NCBI RefSeq assembly: GCF_901538265.1
Contig: NZ_LR593886.1
Span: 2,836,843-2,900,842, forward strand
From: Gemmata massiliana
GTDB taxonomy: Bacteria; Planctomycetota; Planctomycetia; Gemmatales; Gemmataceae
Reading direction: 5' to 3'
Length of the DNA: 64,000 bases
Positions 35,331 to 44,813 of this stretch are shown here, one piece after another (position 1 is the first letter of the stretch; the number at the start of each line of letters is the position of its first letter). The notes below the pieces were generated by a model. It did not search any database and had not been told where the DNA came from. It was given only the letters and a program-made list of their open reading frames with translations. A program made the translations under genes and the position numbers.

Positions 35331-36953
35331 TCACTTCGGCTTCGCGCTCTTGTCCTTGTTGTCCTTTGCGGCGTCCGGTTGCGCGGACGGGCCGGTGCCC
35401 GCTTCGCCGGACGCCCGACTGCGGGCATCAAGGGCGACGCGCTCGCCGGCGCTCAGCCCTTCGAGCACCTGGACGAGTTGGTCGCTCCCGTCGCCGATGG
35501 TGACCTCGCGTCGCTCAATGTCGGCGCCTGTGACCACGTAGCACACGTGCCGGCCGCCGGACTCGGTCACCGACTGGACCGGGACGGTCAGCGCGCCCGG
35601 TATCGTCTTGGCCAGGATCTTGACCTCCGCCGACATGCCCGGGCGCAGCCCGGAGTCCGTCGGCAGGTCCGCGATGGAGACGACCGTCTCGTATTCCTTG
35701 ACCCCGGACCCGCGCCAGTCGTCGCCCTGCGCGAGCGTGGCGACCGACACGACCTTGCCGTGCAGCACGTGGCCCGGCAGCGCGTCGATCTTCATCGTCG
35801 TCTGCAATCCCGGGCGGACCTTCTTCACCACCGACTCGTGGACCTTCATCTTCACGTTCATCCGCCCCAGGTCCGGGAGGTTGAAGATCGGCTGCTGGAA
35901 GAACACCTGCGCGCCGGGGCGGATGCGGGACGACTCGTCCCATATGCGCTTGAAGTAGATGACGATGCCGCTCCCGGGGGCTTTCACCTCGCACTTGCCG
36001 AGCTGCTCCTTGAGGCGCCCGAGCTGGCGCTTCTCCAGTTCGGCGGTCTTGCGGGCGGCGCTCACCTCGTTGGTGGCCTTTTCGGTGGCCGCGGCCTGGC
36101 TCTTGATCGTCCGCTCCAGGTCGCGGATCGTGTCCTTGGCCTTGGCTTCCAGTTCGGTCGTCTTCCGCCTCTTTGTGAATTTGGTGAACACTGTGAGGTC
36201 GGTTTCCTGCTGCAGCACGCCGTACTTCTTCCCCTCGAACGCCAGTTCCATCACCCGGACCTGCTCCAGTTGCGTGAACCCCTTTTTGGCCATCGAGCGG
36301 GTGAACGTCAGGGCGTCCTCGGCCTCTTTCAGCTCCTTCTTGCCGATCTCCAGCGTGCCCTTCCGCTTATCCAGTTCGGCTTGGTACTCGCTCTGGTACG
36401 CTTCGAGGTCGATGTCGGCGAGCGTGCGGGCCAGTTCCGCCTTCGCGATCTCGCTCTCGGCCTTGTTCTTCTGGACCTCGAGCTCGCTGACCGCGGCCTT
36501 CACTTTGCCCTCGGCCTGCTCCCACTTCACCTCTTGTTCGTTGATGCCCTTTTGGAGCACGTCGGTGTCGAACCGGGCGACCACGTCGCCCTTCTTGACG
36601 GGCGTTCCCTCGGGCAGAATGGTGGTGATCTTGCCGCCGCCCTCGACCTCGCACATCACCTGGACCGACTCGGCGCTCTCGAGCTCGCCCTTGTCCGATA
36701 CTACGATGTCGAGGTCGCCGACGGAGGCGGTGGCGGTCAGCACGTCTTCGACGCGGTGCTTGGGCCAGAGTTTGGGAGCCCCCCAGCCGATCGCGGTGAC
36801 CACGAGGGCCGCGCCCGCGAGGCGCACGGTGCGCGCGGACCGGCCGGGCTTACGGGCCGGGCGCACCGGCGCGGGGAGCGGGGGCCGGCGCGGCGGGGCC
36901 GGGTCGGTCGGGGCTTCGAGGGGCAGCATTGGTTGGGAACCCCCGGTCATCAA
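35331..36953 (-). CDS. MacA/HlyD-type periplasmic adaptor
   Basis: 540 residues from ATG 36953. A proline/arginine-rich N-terminus leads to one TM segment (LAGAALVVTAIGWGAPKLW), then a barrel-sandwich half-motif (VMCEVEGGGKITTILPEGTP), ~200 residues of coiled coil (KWEQAEGKVKAAVSELEV to EKRQLGRLKEQLG), and the second half-motif VKAPGSGIVIYFKRIW. The C-terminal membrane-proximal domain has LRPGMSAEVKILAK and VPVQSVTESGG. It should link the permease to the TolC protein. The start codon lies within the end of the TolC gene, a 104-bp overlap in another frame. Confidence 0.85.
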   Translation of the reverse strand: MMTGGSQPMLPLEAPTDPAPPRRPPLPAPVRPARKPGRSARTVRLAGAALVVTAIGWGAPKLWPKHRVEDVLTATASVGDLDIVVSDKGELESAESVQVMCEVEGGGKITTILPEGTPVKKGDVVARFDTDVLQKGINEQEVKWEQAEGKVKAAVSELEVQKNKAESEIAKAELARTLADIDLEAYQSEYQAELDKRKGTLEIGKKELKEAEDALTFTRSMAKKGFTQLEQVRVMELAFEGKKYGVLQQETDLTVFTKFTKRRKTTELEAKAKDTIRDLERTIKSQAAATEKATNEVSAARKTAELEKRQLGRLKEQLGKCEVKAPGSGIVIYFKRIWDESSRIRPGAQVFFQQPIFNLPDLGRMNVKMKVHESVVKKVRPGLQTTMKIDALPGHVLHGKVVSVATLAQGDDWRGSGVKEYETVVSIADLPTDSGLRPGMSAEVKILAKTIPGALTVPVQSVTESGGRHVCYVVTGADIERREVTIGDGSDQLVQVLEGLSAGERVALDARSRASGEAGTGPSAQPDAAKDNKDKSAKPK

Positions 36954-39141
36954 GTTGCAGTTCCTCTAAATCTAACAAGAGCTGCAGCCGGCGCTGCTCG
37001 AAAAGTACGAAATTCGCGGCCAGCGCGTTGCGCGCCGCTTGCAGGGCGCTCAGTGCCTGGATCAGTGCGAGTGTGGTCGAGTCGTTGGCCGTGCGCCGGT
37101 CCTTTGGGCCGATCAGGTTGAGGCGCGAGTTCTCGTACTGGCGGGCCGCGGAGAGCACCTGTTGCCGCGCGATCGCGAACGACGCGCGAGTCCGTTCGAG
37201 TTCTCGTATGTCCTGGCGGATCTGGAACTCGATCCGGTCGGACAACTCAACGACCGAGCGCTTGGCCCGCTGGTAGGTAATCAGGCTCAGGCGGTAGGCG
37301 TTCCGCTCGGCCACCCGGTTGAGCGGGCCGTCGAACTGGAGCCCGACCGTGTACGTGCTCAGTTCGGAGGAGAACCTGAGCGGCTGGTTCCGCTCCGGGT
37401 CCGTGGTCAGGTTCGCGGACGCGACCACGTCCACGCCCCCGCGCAGCGCGTTCGCGGCGACCGTCACTTTGCGCCAGGCGTCCGTGGCCTGTCCGAGCCG
37501 GTTCTGGAGGTCGAGCCGGTTCTCCTTGGCGAACGCCAGGGCCGGCCCCTGGGACACGTTCACTTCCGGTAGCTCGATCCGGTAGATCCGCGCCTGCGTT
37601 TGAACCGCGATCACCCCGTCGAGCGCGGTGAGGAACAGCTTCGCCCCCTCGACTGACGCCTCCCACGCGGCCTTGCGGGTCTCCTCGGTGACCCCGGCCG
37701 CGTCGCGCTCGATCCGGGCCGTGGCCTTCTCCAGGTCCGCGGCCTCCTCGGTCAGTGCGGTCTTGAGGGCGGTGTAGGTGGCCCGGTCGCGCGCCCGCTG
37801 CTCGGGATCGTCCGTGGGTCGGGCCGGGTGGTCGAGCTGGCGCCCGAAGGCGTCGAGATCGGCCCCGGCGGAGGTGACCGCGCTCGGCCCGTTCTTCGCG
37901 AGATCCCGGAGCGCGGTGAACACCCGGCGCAGCACCTCGACCGACGGCGGCGCGTCGAGTTCCTGCAACCGGGCGCGCTGGAACGCCTCCAGGTCGTCCC
38001 GGAGCTGTTCGAGCTTGGGGTCGGTGAGGACGAACGGGTCGAGCGGGGTCACGTCGAGTTCGATCGGCAACCGCGGGGGCAGCCCGAGAACCAGTTTGAA
38101 CTGGTCCTTGGCCCCCTCCAGCGCGACCCGGGTGTTGAGGACGTCCTGCCGAGCCCCCTGGAAGCTCTGGTAGAACTGGTCCACTTCGACGACCGACGCG
38201 CGCCCGCCGCGGAACAGTTCCGCGTACAGCCGGTACGTCTCTTCCTGCCGCTTCAGGTTCGCTTCGGAGTTGCGCAGCGTTTGCACGGCCAGCAGCAGGT
38301 CGAGGTACCCGCCGCTCTGCACCGCCACCGACACGTAAAACGACTTGCGGAACCGGGCGAAATCGCGGACCGCGTACAGCACGTCCCGCTCGGACTGCGT
38401 CAGCCCCTCTAGCCGGACCTTGCGGCCGAAGTTGCGCAGCAGCGGCTGGGTCAGGTTGAACAGTAGGTTCGAGCGCACCTGGGGGTTATCCCCGGTGGAC
38501 GTGTAAACGATGCTGTTGGCGAAATCGATGAGCAACTGCCCCCCGGCGGCGAAGTTGCGGTTGAACCCGAGGTCCGAGTTCGAGGTCAGAGTGCTCGACC
38601 CGTTCGGTTCCGGGAGCCCGGCGTGGTTGAAGGCGGTGGCGTTGCGGCCGAACCAGCGGAGGTCGAACTCGAACCGGTTGAGCGTGAGCGACAGCGCCGA
38701 CAGATAGACGTCTTCGAGCGCAGTCTGGTATTCGCGGCTGTTGAGCAGCGCGACCTCGGCGGACTTGTTCTGGTTCAGGTAGACGGTGCCCCGGTCGTCC
38801 GGGGCGAGCGCGGCCTCCCACCCGACCGGTTCGATCAGGTCCGTGTGCCCGTCCTTGCCCCACCAGCGCGAGCCGTGGAACTTGTACGGGTGGTCCATGA
38901 GGGCGCCGGCCGCCCGGTCGTCCGGCGGTTTGGGCGGGTGGTCGGGGTTGAACGGGTCCGCGAGCCGCGACCCGGGGGGCGGTTCCAACTGGAGCCGGCC
39001 GATCCCGTAGCCCGGCCCGAGCGCTTCCCGGTCGGCCACGATCGGGTACGCGGCGCGGTCGGCCGATTTGCGGTAGTGCGCGCGCGTGCAACCGACCGCG
39101 AGGGTAATCGCTATGAGGACCGGTAGCGCGGCGCGACGCAT
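36850..39141 (-). CDS. TolC-family outer membrane efflux lipoprotein, long
   Basis: 763 residues from ATG 39141. The signal ALPVLIAITLAVGC ends in a lipobox cysteine. Typical TolC repeats: LLFNLTQPLLRNFGRKVR, SVAVQSGGYLDLLLAVQTLR, and the second repeat SLITYQRAKRSVVELSDRIE with RQVLSAARQYENSRLNLIGP. A ~120-residue region between the repeats (FVLTDPKLEQLRDDLEAFQR to VTEETRKAAWEASVEG) makes it much longer than the 420-490 residues of ordinary TolC. It has a Pro/Ala-rich tail that overlaps the adaptor gene. First gene of the export operon. Confidence 0.85.
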   Translation of the reverse strand: MRRAALPVLIAITLAVGCTRAHYRKSADRAAYPIVADREALGPGYGIGRLQLEPPPGSRLADPFNPDHPPKPPDDRAAGALMDHPYKFHGSRWWGKDGHTDLIEPVGWEAALAPDDRGTVYLNQNKSAEVALLNSREYQTALEDVYLSALSLTLNRFEFDLRWFGRNATAFNHAGLPEPNGSSTLTSNSDLGFNRNFAAGGQLLIDFANSIVYTSTGDNPQVRSNLLFNLTQPLLRNFGRKVRLEGLTQSERDVLYAVRDFARFRKSFYVSVAVQSGGYLDLLLAVQTLRNSEANLKRQEETYRLYAELFRGGRASVVEVDQFYQSFQGARQDVLNTRVALEGAKDQFKLVLGLPPRLPIELDVTPLDPFVLTDPKLEQLRDDLEAFQRARLQELDAPPSVEVLRRVFTALRDLAKNGPSAVTSAGADLDAFGRQLDHPARPTDDPEQRARDRATYTALKTALTEEAADLEKATARIERDAAGVTEETRKAAWEASVEGAKLFLTALDGVIAVQTQARIYRIELPEVNVSQGPALAFAKENRLDLQNRLGQATDAWRKVTVAANALRGGVDVVASANLTTDPERNQPLRFSSELSTYTVGLQFDGPLNRVAERNAYRLSLITYQRAKRSVVELSDRIEFQIRQDIRELERTRASFAIARQQVLSAARQYENSRLNLIGPKDRRTANDSTTLALIQALSALQAARNALAANFVLFEQRRLQLLLDLEELQLDDRGFPTNAAPRSPDRPGPAAPAPAPRAGAPGP

Positions 39142-39402
39142 AGGCGATCTTCGGCTGCTGGCGGTACTGAGAACCGGCGGAATAGCACGCGGGGCACCCA
39201 ATTGCAACCCGGTTCTGACCAGGGCAGGGTTGTTTCATTCTGGTAGTTGCATGATTTCACCTGCGCGCTGACACTCGCAGGTGGCGCCCCGCTTCTGCCA
39301 CCCGGCACTAAGCGGCCTTGTTGCGTCCTCACGGCGCGCGTGGTCTAATACCCAACCTGCCCAGAACCCCACCGCGTTCGTTTCTCCCCTGTAGGACGTC
39401 AC

Positions 39403-40833
39403 ATGCTCGCTGCCCTGGTGCTGTTCGCACTCGCTGCGCCCCCCGTCCCGATCGACGTCGGCGACCGCAAACAGCTCTTCATCGACGACCGGTTCATCGC
39501 CGCACGCGACCGCGTCGAACTCCGGATCAACCCGCCCCAAAAACTCGGGGCGCTCCGGGACGAGAAGGACCAGCTCTTAAAGGGACACATCAGCCGCGTC
39601 ATCGACGACAGCGGGAAGGTGCGGCTGTACCTCGGGGCCAAAGACGTTCAAATACTCGAAAGCGACGACGGGCTGAAGTTCCGCCGCACCGGGACCAAAC
39701 TCCCCGGCGGCTGGTTCCCGACGGTCTTCCTCGACCCGCACGAGACCGACCCGGCGAAGAAGTACAAGCTGTTCCACCTCGAATTCAGCGAACCGTTTGA
39801 CCCCGCCAAGCACGGCGTGTACGCGAGCTACTCGGCCGACGGCGTGACGTTCACCAAGGTCGGCCGCGTGCTCCCGTTCTTCACCGACAACCCCGCCATC
39901 GTCCACTGGGACGAGCGCCTCAAGAAGTACGTGATCTACACCCGCGCGTTCGACTACGATTCGGAGAACCAGCGCCGGATCGGGCGCATCGAAACGGACG
40001 ACCCGCTCAAGCCGTGGCCGTACACGAAGACCGCCAAGCACCGCACGTTCCCGTCGATCGAGAACATTCCGGTTGTTTACTCTGCGGACAAAGAAGACGA
40101 CCCGCACTCGGACGTCTACTACAACGCGGCCGGCGCGTACCCGTGGGCCGACAGTGTGTATTTCATGTTCCCCGCGCACTTCCGGCACTTCTCCCCGCAG
40201 CGCCACCCGTTTGTCCGCCCGCGGGTGAAGGGGCAGTGGGAGGACTTCGGGATGCTGGAAGCGCAACTAGCCGTCAGCCGTGACGGGGTGACGTGGACCC
40301 GCCCGGACCGCAGTGCGTACATCCCGACCGGCCTCGCCGACGAGTGGGACCGGTGGTACACGGTGGCGGCCCCGGGGTTCGTGCGCCGCGGGAGCTACGT
40401 GTACCAGTACTACTACTCGTCCGGCCGGCTCCACGACTCCGCGGTCTTGCGCCCCGAGTACGACACGGTCGCCAAACAGGAGGGCGGTGTCGGCGTGGTG
40501 CGCCAGCGCCTCGACGGGTTCGTGTCGGCCGACGCGGACCACAAGGGCGGGTGGCTCCGGACCCCGCCGGTCGTGTTCCGCGGTTCCCGGTTGCGCCTCA
40601 ACATCGACACCGGGTCGATGGGGACCGCGTTCGTCGAGCTACAAACGCCCGACGGCAAGCCGGTCCCGGGGTTCGCGTTCGCGGACTGCGAGGAGGTCGG
40701 TGGGAACTTCATCGATCAGTGCGTGTACTGGAAGGGGAAGGCCGACGTCTCCGCGCTCGCCGGCCGCCCGGTGCAAATCCACATCCGCTTGAAACGCGCA
40801 AAACTGTATGCGTTCCAATTCACGCCGAATTAA
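39403..40833 (+). CDS. Secreted GH32-like beta-propeller protein
   Basis: 476 residues from ATG 39403. A short signal (LAALVLFALAAPP) is followed by VDVGDRKQLFIDDRFIA, the usual opening of planctomycete proteins with a GH32/GH43-like five-bladed propeller. Further blades: VRLYLGAKDVQILESDDG, YASYSADGVTFTKVGRVL, FTDNPAIVHWDERLKKYVIY and LAVSRDGVTWTRPDRSAYIP. A C-terminal beta-sandwich (LRLNIDTGSMGTAFVELQ) completes it. Sugar-chain hydrolysis is plausible but the catalytic residues were not assigned. Confidence 0.75.
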   Translation: MLAALVLFALAAPPVPIDVGDRKQLFIDDRFIAARDRVELRINPPQKLGALRDEKDQLLKGHISRVIDDSGKVRLYLGAKDVQILESDDGLKFRRTGTKLPGGWFPTVFLDPHETDPAKKYKLFHLEFSEPFDPAKHGVYASYSADGVTFTKVGRVLPFFTDNPAIVHWDERLKKYVIYTRAFDYDSENQRRIGRIETDDPLKPWPYTKTAKHRTFPSIENIPVVYSADKEDDPHSDVYYNAAGAYPWADSVYFMFPAHFRHFSPQRHPFVRPRVKGQWEDFGMLEAQLAVSRDGVTWTRPDRSAYIPTGLADEWDRWYTVAAPGFVRRGSYVYQYYYSSGRLHDSAVLRPEYDTVAKQEGGVGVVRQRLDGFVSADADHKGGWLRTPPVVFRGSRLRLNIDTGSMGTAFVELQTPDGKPVPGFAFADCEEVGGNFIDQCVYWKGKADVSALAGRPVQIHIRLKRAKLYAFQFTPN

Positions 40834-41263
40834 TTGTAACTTCCGCCCGAATTCCCGCGACCCGGTTCCGGGGGCGGCTAACAATTGCTAACATCTCCGG
40901 GGGCGAACTGTTCGTTCTTCGATTTCGCTGGGGAAAACGAACATTGTTCCCCCCGGCGGCTAACATTCTCGCTTGCCCTTCGCTCATGTATTTGCGAATG
41001 ATCGCCCCACACTGGTAACGCATCGAAACGCGTTTTAGGATTATTGTAGCCGTTCGACTGTTGCGGCATCAAGTGGAAATGTGAAAATTTGTCCAGATTG
41101 CGGCCCGGTCCAGGGGGCGCGTTACGCTGCCTCACAACAGCCCTTGGGACCGACCCGCTACGAAATCGCGCTTGAAGTCATTTTCTTTCGCGATTATGGC
41201 CACCGCTCATTGGCACCCGGATTGCACGAAAGAAAGAGGCGCTCGCATTTTGAGGACCGTTGA
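40834..41263. other. Intergenic region containing a CTAACATT-box repeat
   Basis: Apart from the repeat at 40872-40985 no gene is evident. The stretch 41,000-41,260 carries only short frames. Confidence 0.5.
40872..40985. repeat. CTAACATT-box dispersed repeat, copy 1
   Basis: GGCTAACAATTGCTAACATC, then TTTCGCTGGGGAAAACGA, then CCGGCGGCTAACATTCTCGC. The same order of boxes (GCTAACTTTTGCTAACATTC, TTTCGCCAGGGGAAACGA, GGCCGGCTAACATTCGCGC) recurs at 61028-61135, with similar spacing. Box identity is well above chance while the spacers differ. Confidence 0.75.
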
Positions 41264-41536
41264 ATGAACTGCCGAGTTTGCGGAAAGGACATGGAGCCCG
41301 CCCCCGTGGGACCGGAACCGGAGGAGCTGACGCGGTGGGTGTGCGTGAACGCGAGCTGCATCGCTCACCACCGCGCACGCAAGTGTACAATGTGCGGACA
41401 CCCGGTGGTGACCGTGGCCACCAGCAGCAACGGCGCGCGAACGCTGGTTTGTCAGCAGGGCCACGACTGGATGGACGCCCCGCCGCGCGAAGAGCAACTG
41501 GAACTGTCGGCCCACGAATCGGGGAGCGAAGCGTAG
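41264..41536 (+). CDS. Small zinc-ribbon protein
   Basis: 90 residues from ATG 41264. Cys pairs CRVCGKDM, CVNASC and CTMCGHP give a zinc ribbon; the tail is acidic (EEQLELSAHESGSEA). Presence of a downstream hairpin terminator on the same strand (41606) supports a real short transcript. Function unknown. Confidence 0.65.
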   Translation: MNCRVCGKDMEPAPVGPEPEELTRWVCVNASCIAHHRARKCTMCGHPVVTVATSSNGARTLVCQQGHDWMDAPPREEQLELSAHESGSEA

Positions 41537-41605
41537 GTCGCGGCAAACTGCCGCCGCGCCGCTCATATCTCGGCCGGATTGCGGCGCAGACTTCCCAATA
41601 ACGAC

Positions 41606-41633
41606 ACGAGCCAGGGAGCAATCCCTGGCTCGT
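41606..41633 (+). terminator. Hairpin terminator with 12-bp perfect stem
   Basis: Arms ACGAGCCAGGGA and TCCCTGGCTCGT are perfect complements with a GCAA tetraloop. It lies 70 bp after the small zinc-ribbon gene. The following bases (AGTGTTCC) are only weakly T-rich. Confidence 0.65.
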
Positions 41634-41991
41634 AGTGTTCCCGTGTTGTCTACTTCCCGACCTGGAGCGCGGAACACTCACGGCAACGCCGGGCGGCCGA
41701 CAATTCGGCCGTTAACGGAACCACGACACGCGAGGTTGTACCAGACCGTTAACGGCCGAATTGTCGGCCGCCCGAAAGCGGTGCTGGAACAGCGTTCCCC
41801 GCGGTGAGCGTGGCGGAATGTGCTCGGACGACGCAACATCGTCCTGCTGCAGAGCAGCGAGCTAAACCGACCACGGGAACACCCACAGCGTACCCGCGTG
41901 CGTGCCCGGTGCAAGAGGGCAGGTCACCGGTAGCTATCGGAGCTTGCCCTGGGCGCCACACTCGATCATGCTGGGGGCGGAGGTAAGGTCA
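41634..41991. other. Intergenic region with hairpin C, upstream of copy 5
   Basis: No gene. It holds hairpin C at its start, and the strong GGAGGTAAGG ribosome binding site of copy 5 at its end. Confidence 0.5.
41690..41774. repeat. Large perfect hairpin C (29-bp stem)
   Basis: Arms 41690-41718 and 41746-41774 (starting CGGGCGGCCGACAATTCGGC) are exact complements around a 27-base loop. Contains GTTAAC near the loop end of each arm. Unrelated in sequence to hairpins A, B, D and E. Confidence 0.9.
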
Positions 41992-42669
41992 ATGACCGAG
42001 GCGGATTGGCTTAACCCGCACGCGACCGTCCAGGGGCTGACGCACGGACTGCCGAAGACCCCGGTCGGGCGCTCGAAGGCGGGGCGGCGCAAGTTCCGGC
42101 TGTTCGCGTGTGCGGTGTGCCGACTCTTCTGGGATCGTCTCCCGGAAGAATGTCTGCGGCGCGCGATCGAGGGTACGGAGTTGGTCGCAGAAGGCGCACT
42201 GCCCAAGGAATATTTGGACTCGGCGCACCGGGTGGCTCAAGAGGCCGGTTTGAACAGTTTCGTCGCGCCCGGCGGTGACGAGCCGCAGAAGCGACTGGCG
42301 TTCGCGCTGATCGACGCGCTGACGCGCCACGAAGCGCCCCGCGTGGCGTTCGGTGTCGTCAGTTACGCGCTCCCCCTCGCCGACCACCACGGTCCACCCG
42401 ACGCCCACGCGCTCATCATCCGTCTCCTCCGCGACGTCTTCGGCAACCCGTTCCTCAAGGTGAAGTTCGACAAGAAGTGGCGCACCGATACCGCCGTCAC
42501 TCTGGCCCGGCAGATGTACGAGTCCCGCGATTTCTCTGCGATGCCGATCATGGCAGACGCGCTGCAAGACGCGGGTTGTGACAACGCTGATGTGCTCGAT
42601 CACTGCCGCGGTGATGGGCCGCACGTGTACGGGTGTTGGGTTGCCGATCTGGTGCTCGGGAAACAGTAG
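41992..42669 (+). CDS. Repeated-family protein, copy 5 (MYESRDF/CRG subtype)
   Basis: 225 residues from ATG 41992, which has the best ribosome site of all eight copies (GGAGGTAAGG). MTEADWLNPHATVQGLTHGL opens it, with a longer insert before RRKFRLFACAVCRLFWDRLP, then TELVAEGALPKEYL. The C-terminal module reads NPFLKVKFDKKWRTDTAV, RQMYESRDFSAMPIMADALQ, DVLDHCRGDGPHVYGCWVAD and VLGK. It shows the most drift in the otherwise rigid module (FLKV for FRPV; VYGCW for VRGCW). Confidence 0.85.
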   Translation: MTEADWLNPHATVQGLTHGLPKTPVGRSKAGRRKFRLFACAVCRLFWDRLPEECLRRAIEGTELVAEGALPKEYLDSAHRVAQEAGLNSFVAPGGDEPQKRLAFALIDALTRHEAPRVAFGVVSYALPLADHHGPPDAHALIIRLLRDVFGNPFLKVKFDKKWRTDTAVTLARQMYESRDFSAMPIMADALQDAGCDNADVLDHCRGDGPHVYGCWVADLVLGKQ

Positions 42670-42684
42670 TTGCGCGGAAGAGTA

Positions 42685-42765
42685 TTCACCGCAGAGGGCG
42701 CAGCGAACGCAGAGATGAAGCGCGATTGGTTCTTCTCCGCGCCCTCTCGTGCTCTCTGCGGTGAA
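42685..42765. repeat. CCGCAGAGGGC dispersed repeat, copy 1
   Basis: Begins TTCACCGCAGAGGGCGCAGC and ends CTCTGCGGTGAA, so its ends are inverted. It lies 15 bp after the copy 5 stop. Related copies are at 60968-61001 and 61291-61321. Confidence 0.75.
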
Positions 42766-42845
42766 ATCTTCTTCACTGCGACCGCGTGTTCGCGCACTAT
42801 CGCGTTGCTGCAAGCGCATTCAGGTTCCGAGCGTCGGGGGGCGGG

Positions 42846-43313
42846 ATGGGGTACGACGTCCACATTCACCGGGCGGACGACTGGCACGCGAGCGAGAGCC
42901 GGCCGATCTCCGCGGCCGAGTGGATGGCCGTGGTCGATGCGGACCCCGAGTTGCGCCCCGACCCGGACCACGAGTTCTTCGCCCTCTGGCCCGGTCCGTG
43001 CCGGTACCCCGGCGGGACGTGGTTCGCGTGGTCCGACGGCGAGATCCACACCAAGAACCCGGACCGCGCGATCGTCGCCAAGATGCTCCAAATCGCCCGC
43101 GAACTCGGGGCGCGGGTCCAGGGGGACCACGGCGAGTTCTACAACCGCTCCGAGGACATGCCGAGCGAGGAACAACTCGCGGAGCTACACAACCCGAAGC
43201 CGCTATTCGCGCACCCGTGGCTCGTGGCACTGGGGTGCCTGCTCACCAGTTCCGTGTTGTTGTTCGTTTTCGGGGTCGGAGCGCTCACGATCTGGCGCTG
43301 GCTGTGGGGCTGA
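42846..43313 (+). CDS. Conserved hypothetical protein with C-terminal membrane anchor
   Basis: 155 residues from ATG 42846. MGYDVHIHRADDWHASESRP and ISAAEWMAVVDADPELRP belong to a widespread small bacterial protein of unknown role. A single TM segment (WLVALGCLLTSSVLLFVFGV) ends it. The middle contains WFAWSDGEIHTKNPD. Confidence 0.7.
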   Translation: MGYDVHIHRADDWHASESRPISAAEWMAVVDADPELRPDPDHEFFALWPGPCRYPGGTWFAWSDGEIHTKNPDRAIVAKMLQIARELGARVQGDHGEFYNRSEDMPSEEQLAELHNPKPLFAHPWLVALGCLLTSSVLLFVFGVGALTIWRWLWG

Positions 43314-43544
43314 GCGACCGGACTGAGGTCGGCCGATTGTGATGACCGCAGTAACACGTTGGCAACAGTCGCCCACCGGCCGTTCGCCGATCTCTCGGAA
43401 CGGTGCGGGTGGAGGTACGTAACGACTCTGCACACCCCGCCGGGGACACTTGTCAGAGCGCGCGGGCTGGGGTACGTTGTGGTGGCTTCGCAACGGCTCG
43501 GTCCGACGGACGAATTTCGATGCCCCCTTTCCCCGGAGGTCGTG

Positions 43545-44342
43545 ATGAGAGCCACACCCGTGGTACTGCCCGTCGCGCTCGCGGTCCTGATGGTGTTCGG
43601 CGCGGGGGCGAAGTTTCTAGCGCCCCCGGAGCAGTCGGTCCGCGCGCCCAACCCGAACCCGCCGCCGCCCCCGGTGCTAGTGGCCACCGAGACGTTCAAC
43701 GGCAAGTTCCAACTGCGCTGGAAGCCGGTCCGCCCCGACGAGGACCACGTCTCGTGGACGAAGAATAGGGGTGCGCTGACGATCACGACCCAGCGCGGCA
43801 CGATCCACGGGGACGAGACCGGCAACAAGGAGTCGCAGGCCCGGAACATTTACCTCATCGATAACCCGCTGCCGGACGACGCCGATTTCGAGATCGTCAC
43901 CTGTATCGCGGGCTTCGCGCCCAAGCAGCAGTACCAGCAGGCCGCGCTGATCCTTTACAACGACGACGACAATTACGTGAAGTGGAGCTACGAGTTCAGC
44001 TACGTCAACAACGGTTCCGTCGCGCTGGGCCTCATCCGCGAGACGAAGGCGAAGCCGGAACACGACCACGTCGCGGTGCCCGAAAAGGCCGACGAGAAGT
44101 TGTGGCTGCGGCTGACCAAGCGAAAGAACAGCTACGAGTACGCCAGCAGCACTGACGGTAAGGAGTTCGCGGTCCACGGCGAGCGCGAGTGGGGCGATAA
44201 GGGGCCGCAGCGGATCGGCATCCTGGCGAAGAACGGCGGCCTGGCCGACGTGCCCGAGGTGGACGTGTGCTTTTCGCGCTTCGAGTTGCGCTCGCCCCCG
44301 GCGCCCCGGAAAGGCCCAGCACCGGACCGCAATCAACAGTAA
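43545..44342 (+). CDS. Secreted LamG/DUF1349-like protein
   Basis: 265 residues from ATG 43545 with GGAGGTCGTG upstream. A signal peptide (VLPVALAVLMVFGAGAKFL) and a proline-rich linker precede a concanavalin-like sandwich: LRWKPVRPDEDHVSW, FEIVTCIAGFAPKQQYQQAA, LILYNDDDNYVKWSYEFSY, LWLRLTKRKNSYEYASSTDG, RIGILAKNGG. This resembles DUF1349, the C-terminal lectin-like fold of GH43 enzymes. It probably binds polysaccharide at the cell surface. Confidence 0.75.
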   Translation: MRATPVVLPVALAVLMVFGAGAKFLAPPEQSVRAPNPNPPPPPVLVATETFNGKFQLRWKPVRPDEDHVSWTKNRGALTITTQRGTIHGDETGNKESQARNIYLIDNPLPDDADFEIVTCIAGFAPKQQYQQAALILYNDDDNYVKWSYEFSYVNNGSVALGLIRETKAKPEHDHVAVPEKADEKLWLRLTKRKNSYEYASSTDGKEFAVHGEREWGDKGPQRIGILAKNGGLADVPEVDVCFSRFELRSPPAPRKGPAPDRNQQ

Positions 44343-44402
44343 GCGGCGCTGACCCGGTGCGGCCCGCGCCCTCGGATCACTCAGGCACACGAGGGCTCGC
44401 GG

Positions 44403-44813
44403 ATGGCGGACGCGGTTGCACTCCGACAGGCGCTCGCCGCGTTCCTCGGCGACACTCAGTACCGGAAGTTCGTTGCGCGCGGAATGTACCGCGGGCGGAT
44501 GGCGTACTGGCAGGAGCAGGAGTGGACCCGTTTTACCACCGCCCACCCGGAGTTCGCCGTCGACCTCAACGAGTTGGCGGCTGCGCTGTTGGTCTGCCAC
44601 CTGCACGGCGACGAGCTGAAGCCGGACACGGCCGAGGTGTTCCACGGGTGTATGGACCTGGCCCGGTGGTACGTTGAGGCCCGCAGCCGATTGTTCCCAT
44701 ACGCGGCCCAAGACGTGATATCCACCGAAGGGCGGCCGTTCGAGGGTGACCGGATCGGGGTGTTGTTCTGCCCGGCCTGTCGGGTCGCTCGGGCCGGATG
44801 GAGGCGGCGATGA
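44403..44813 (+). CDS. Hypothetical protein coupled to the TIGR02996-SUKH gene
   Basis: 136 residues from ATG 44403. Visible features: a helical start (AVALRQALAAFLGDTQYRKF), FAVDLNELAAALLVCHLHGD and a C-terminal FCPACRVARAGWRRR. Family not recognised. Its TGA overlaps the next ATG (ATGA at 44810), so both are produced together. Confidence 0.65.
   Translation: MADAVALRQALAAFLGDTQYRKFVARGMYRGRMAYWQEQEWTRFTTAHPEFAVDLNELAAALLVCHLHGDELKPDTAEVFHGCMDLARWYVEARSRLFPYAAQDVISTEGRPFEGDRIGVLFCPACRVARAGWRRR

Noticed and set aside
35220-37121. Long plus-strand open frame (633 codons) opposite the adaptor gene
   Set aside because: It is antisense to a well-supported adaptor. It is full of Leu/Arg/Gly low complexity typical of GC-rich shadow frames and has no family motif.
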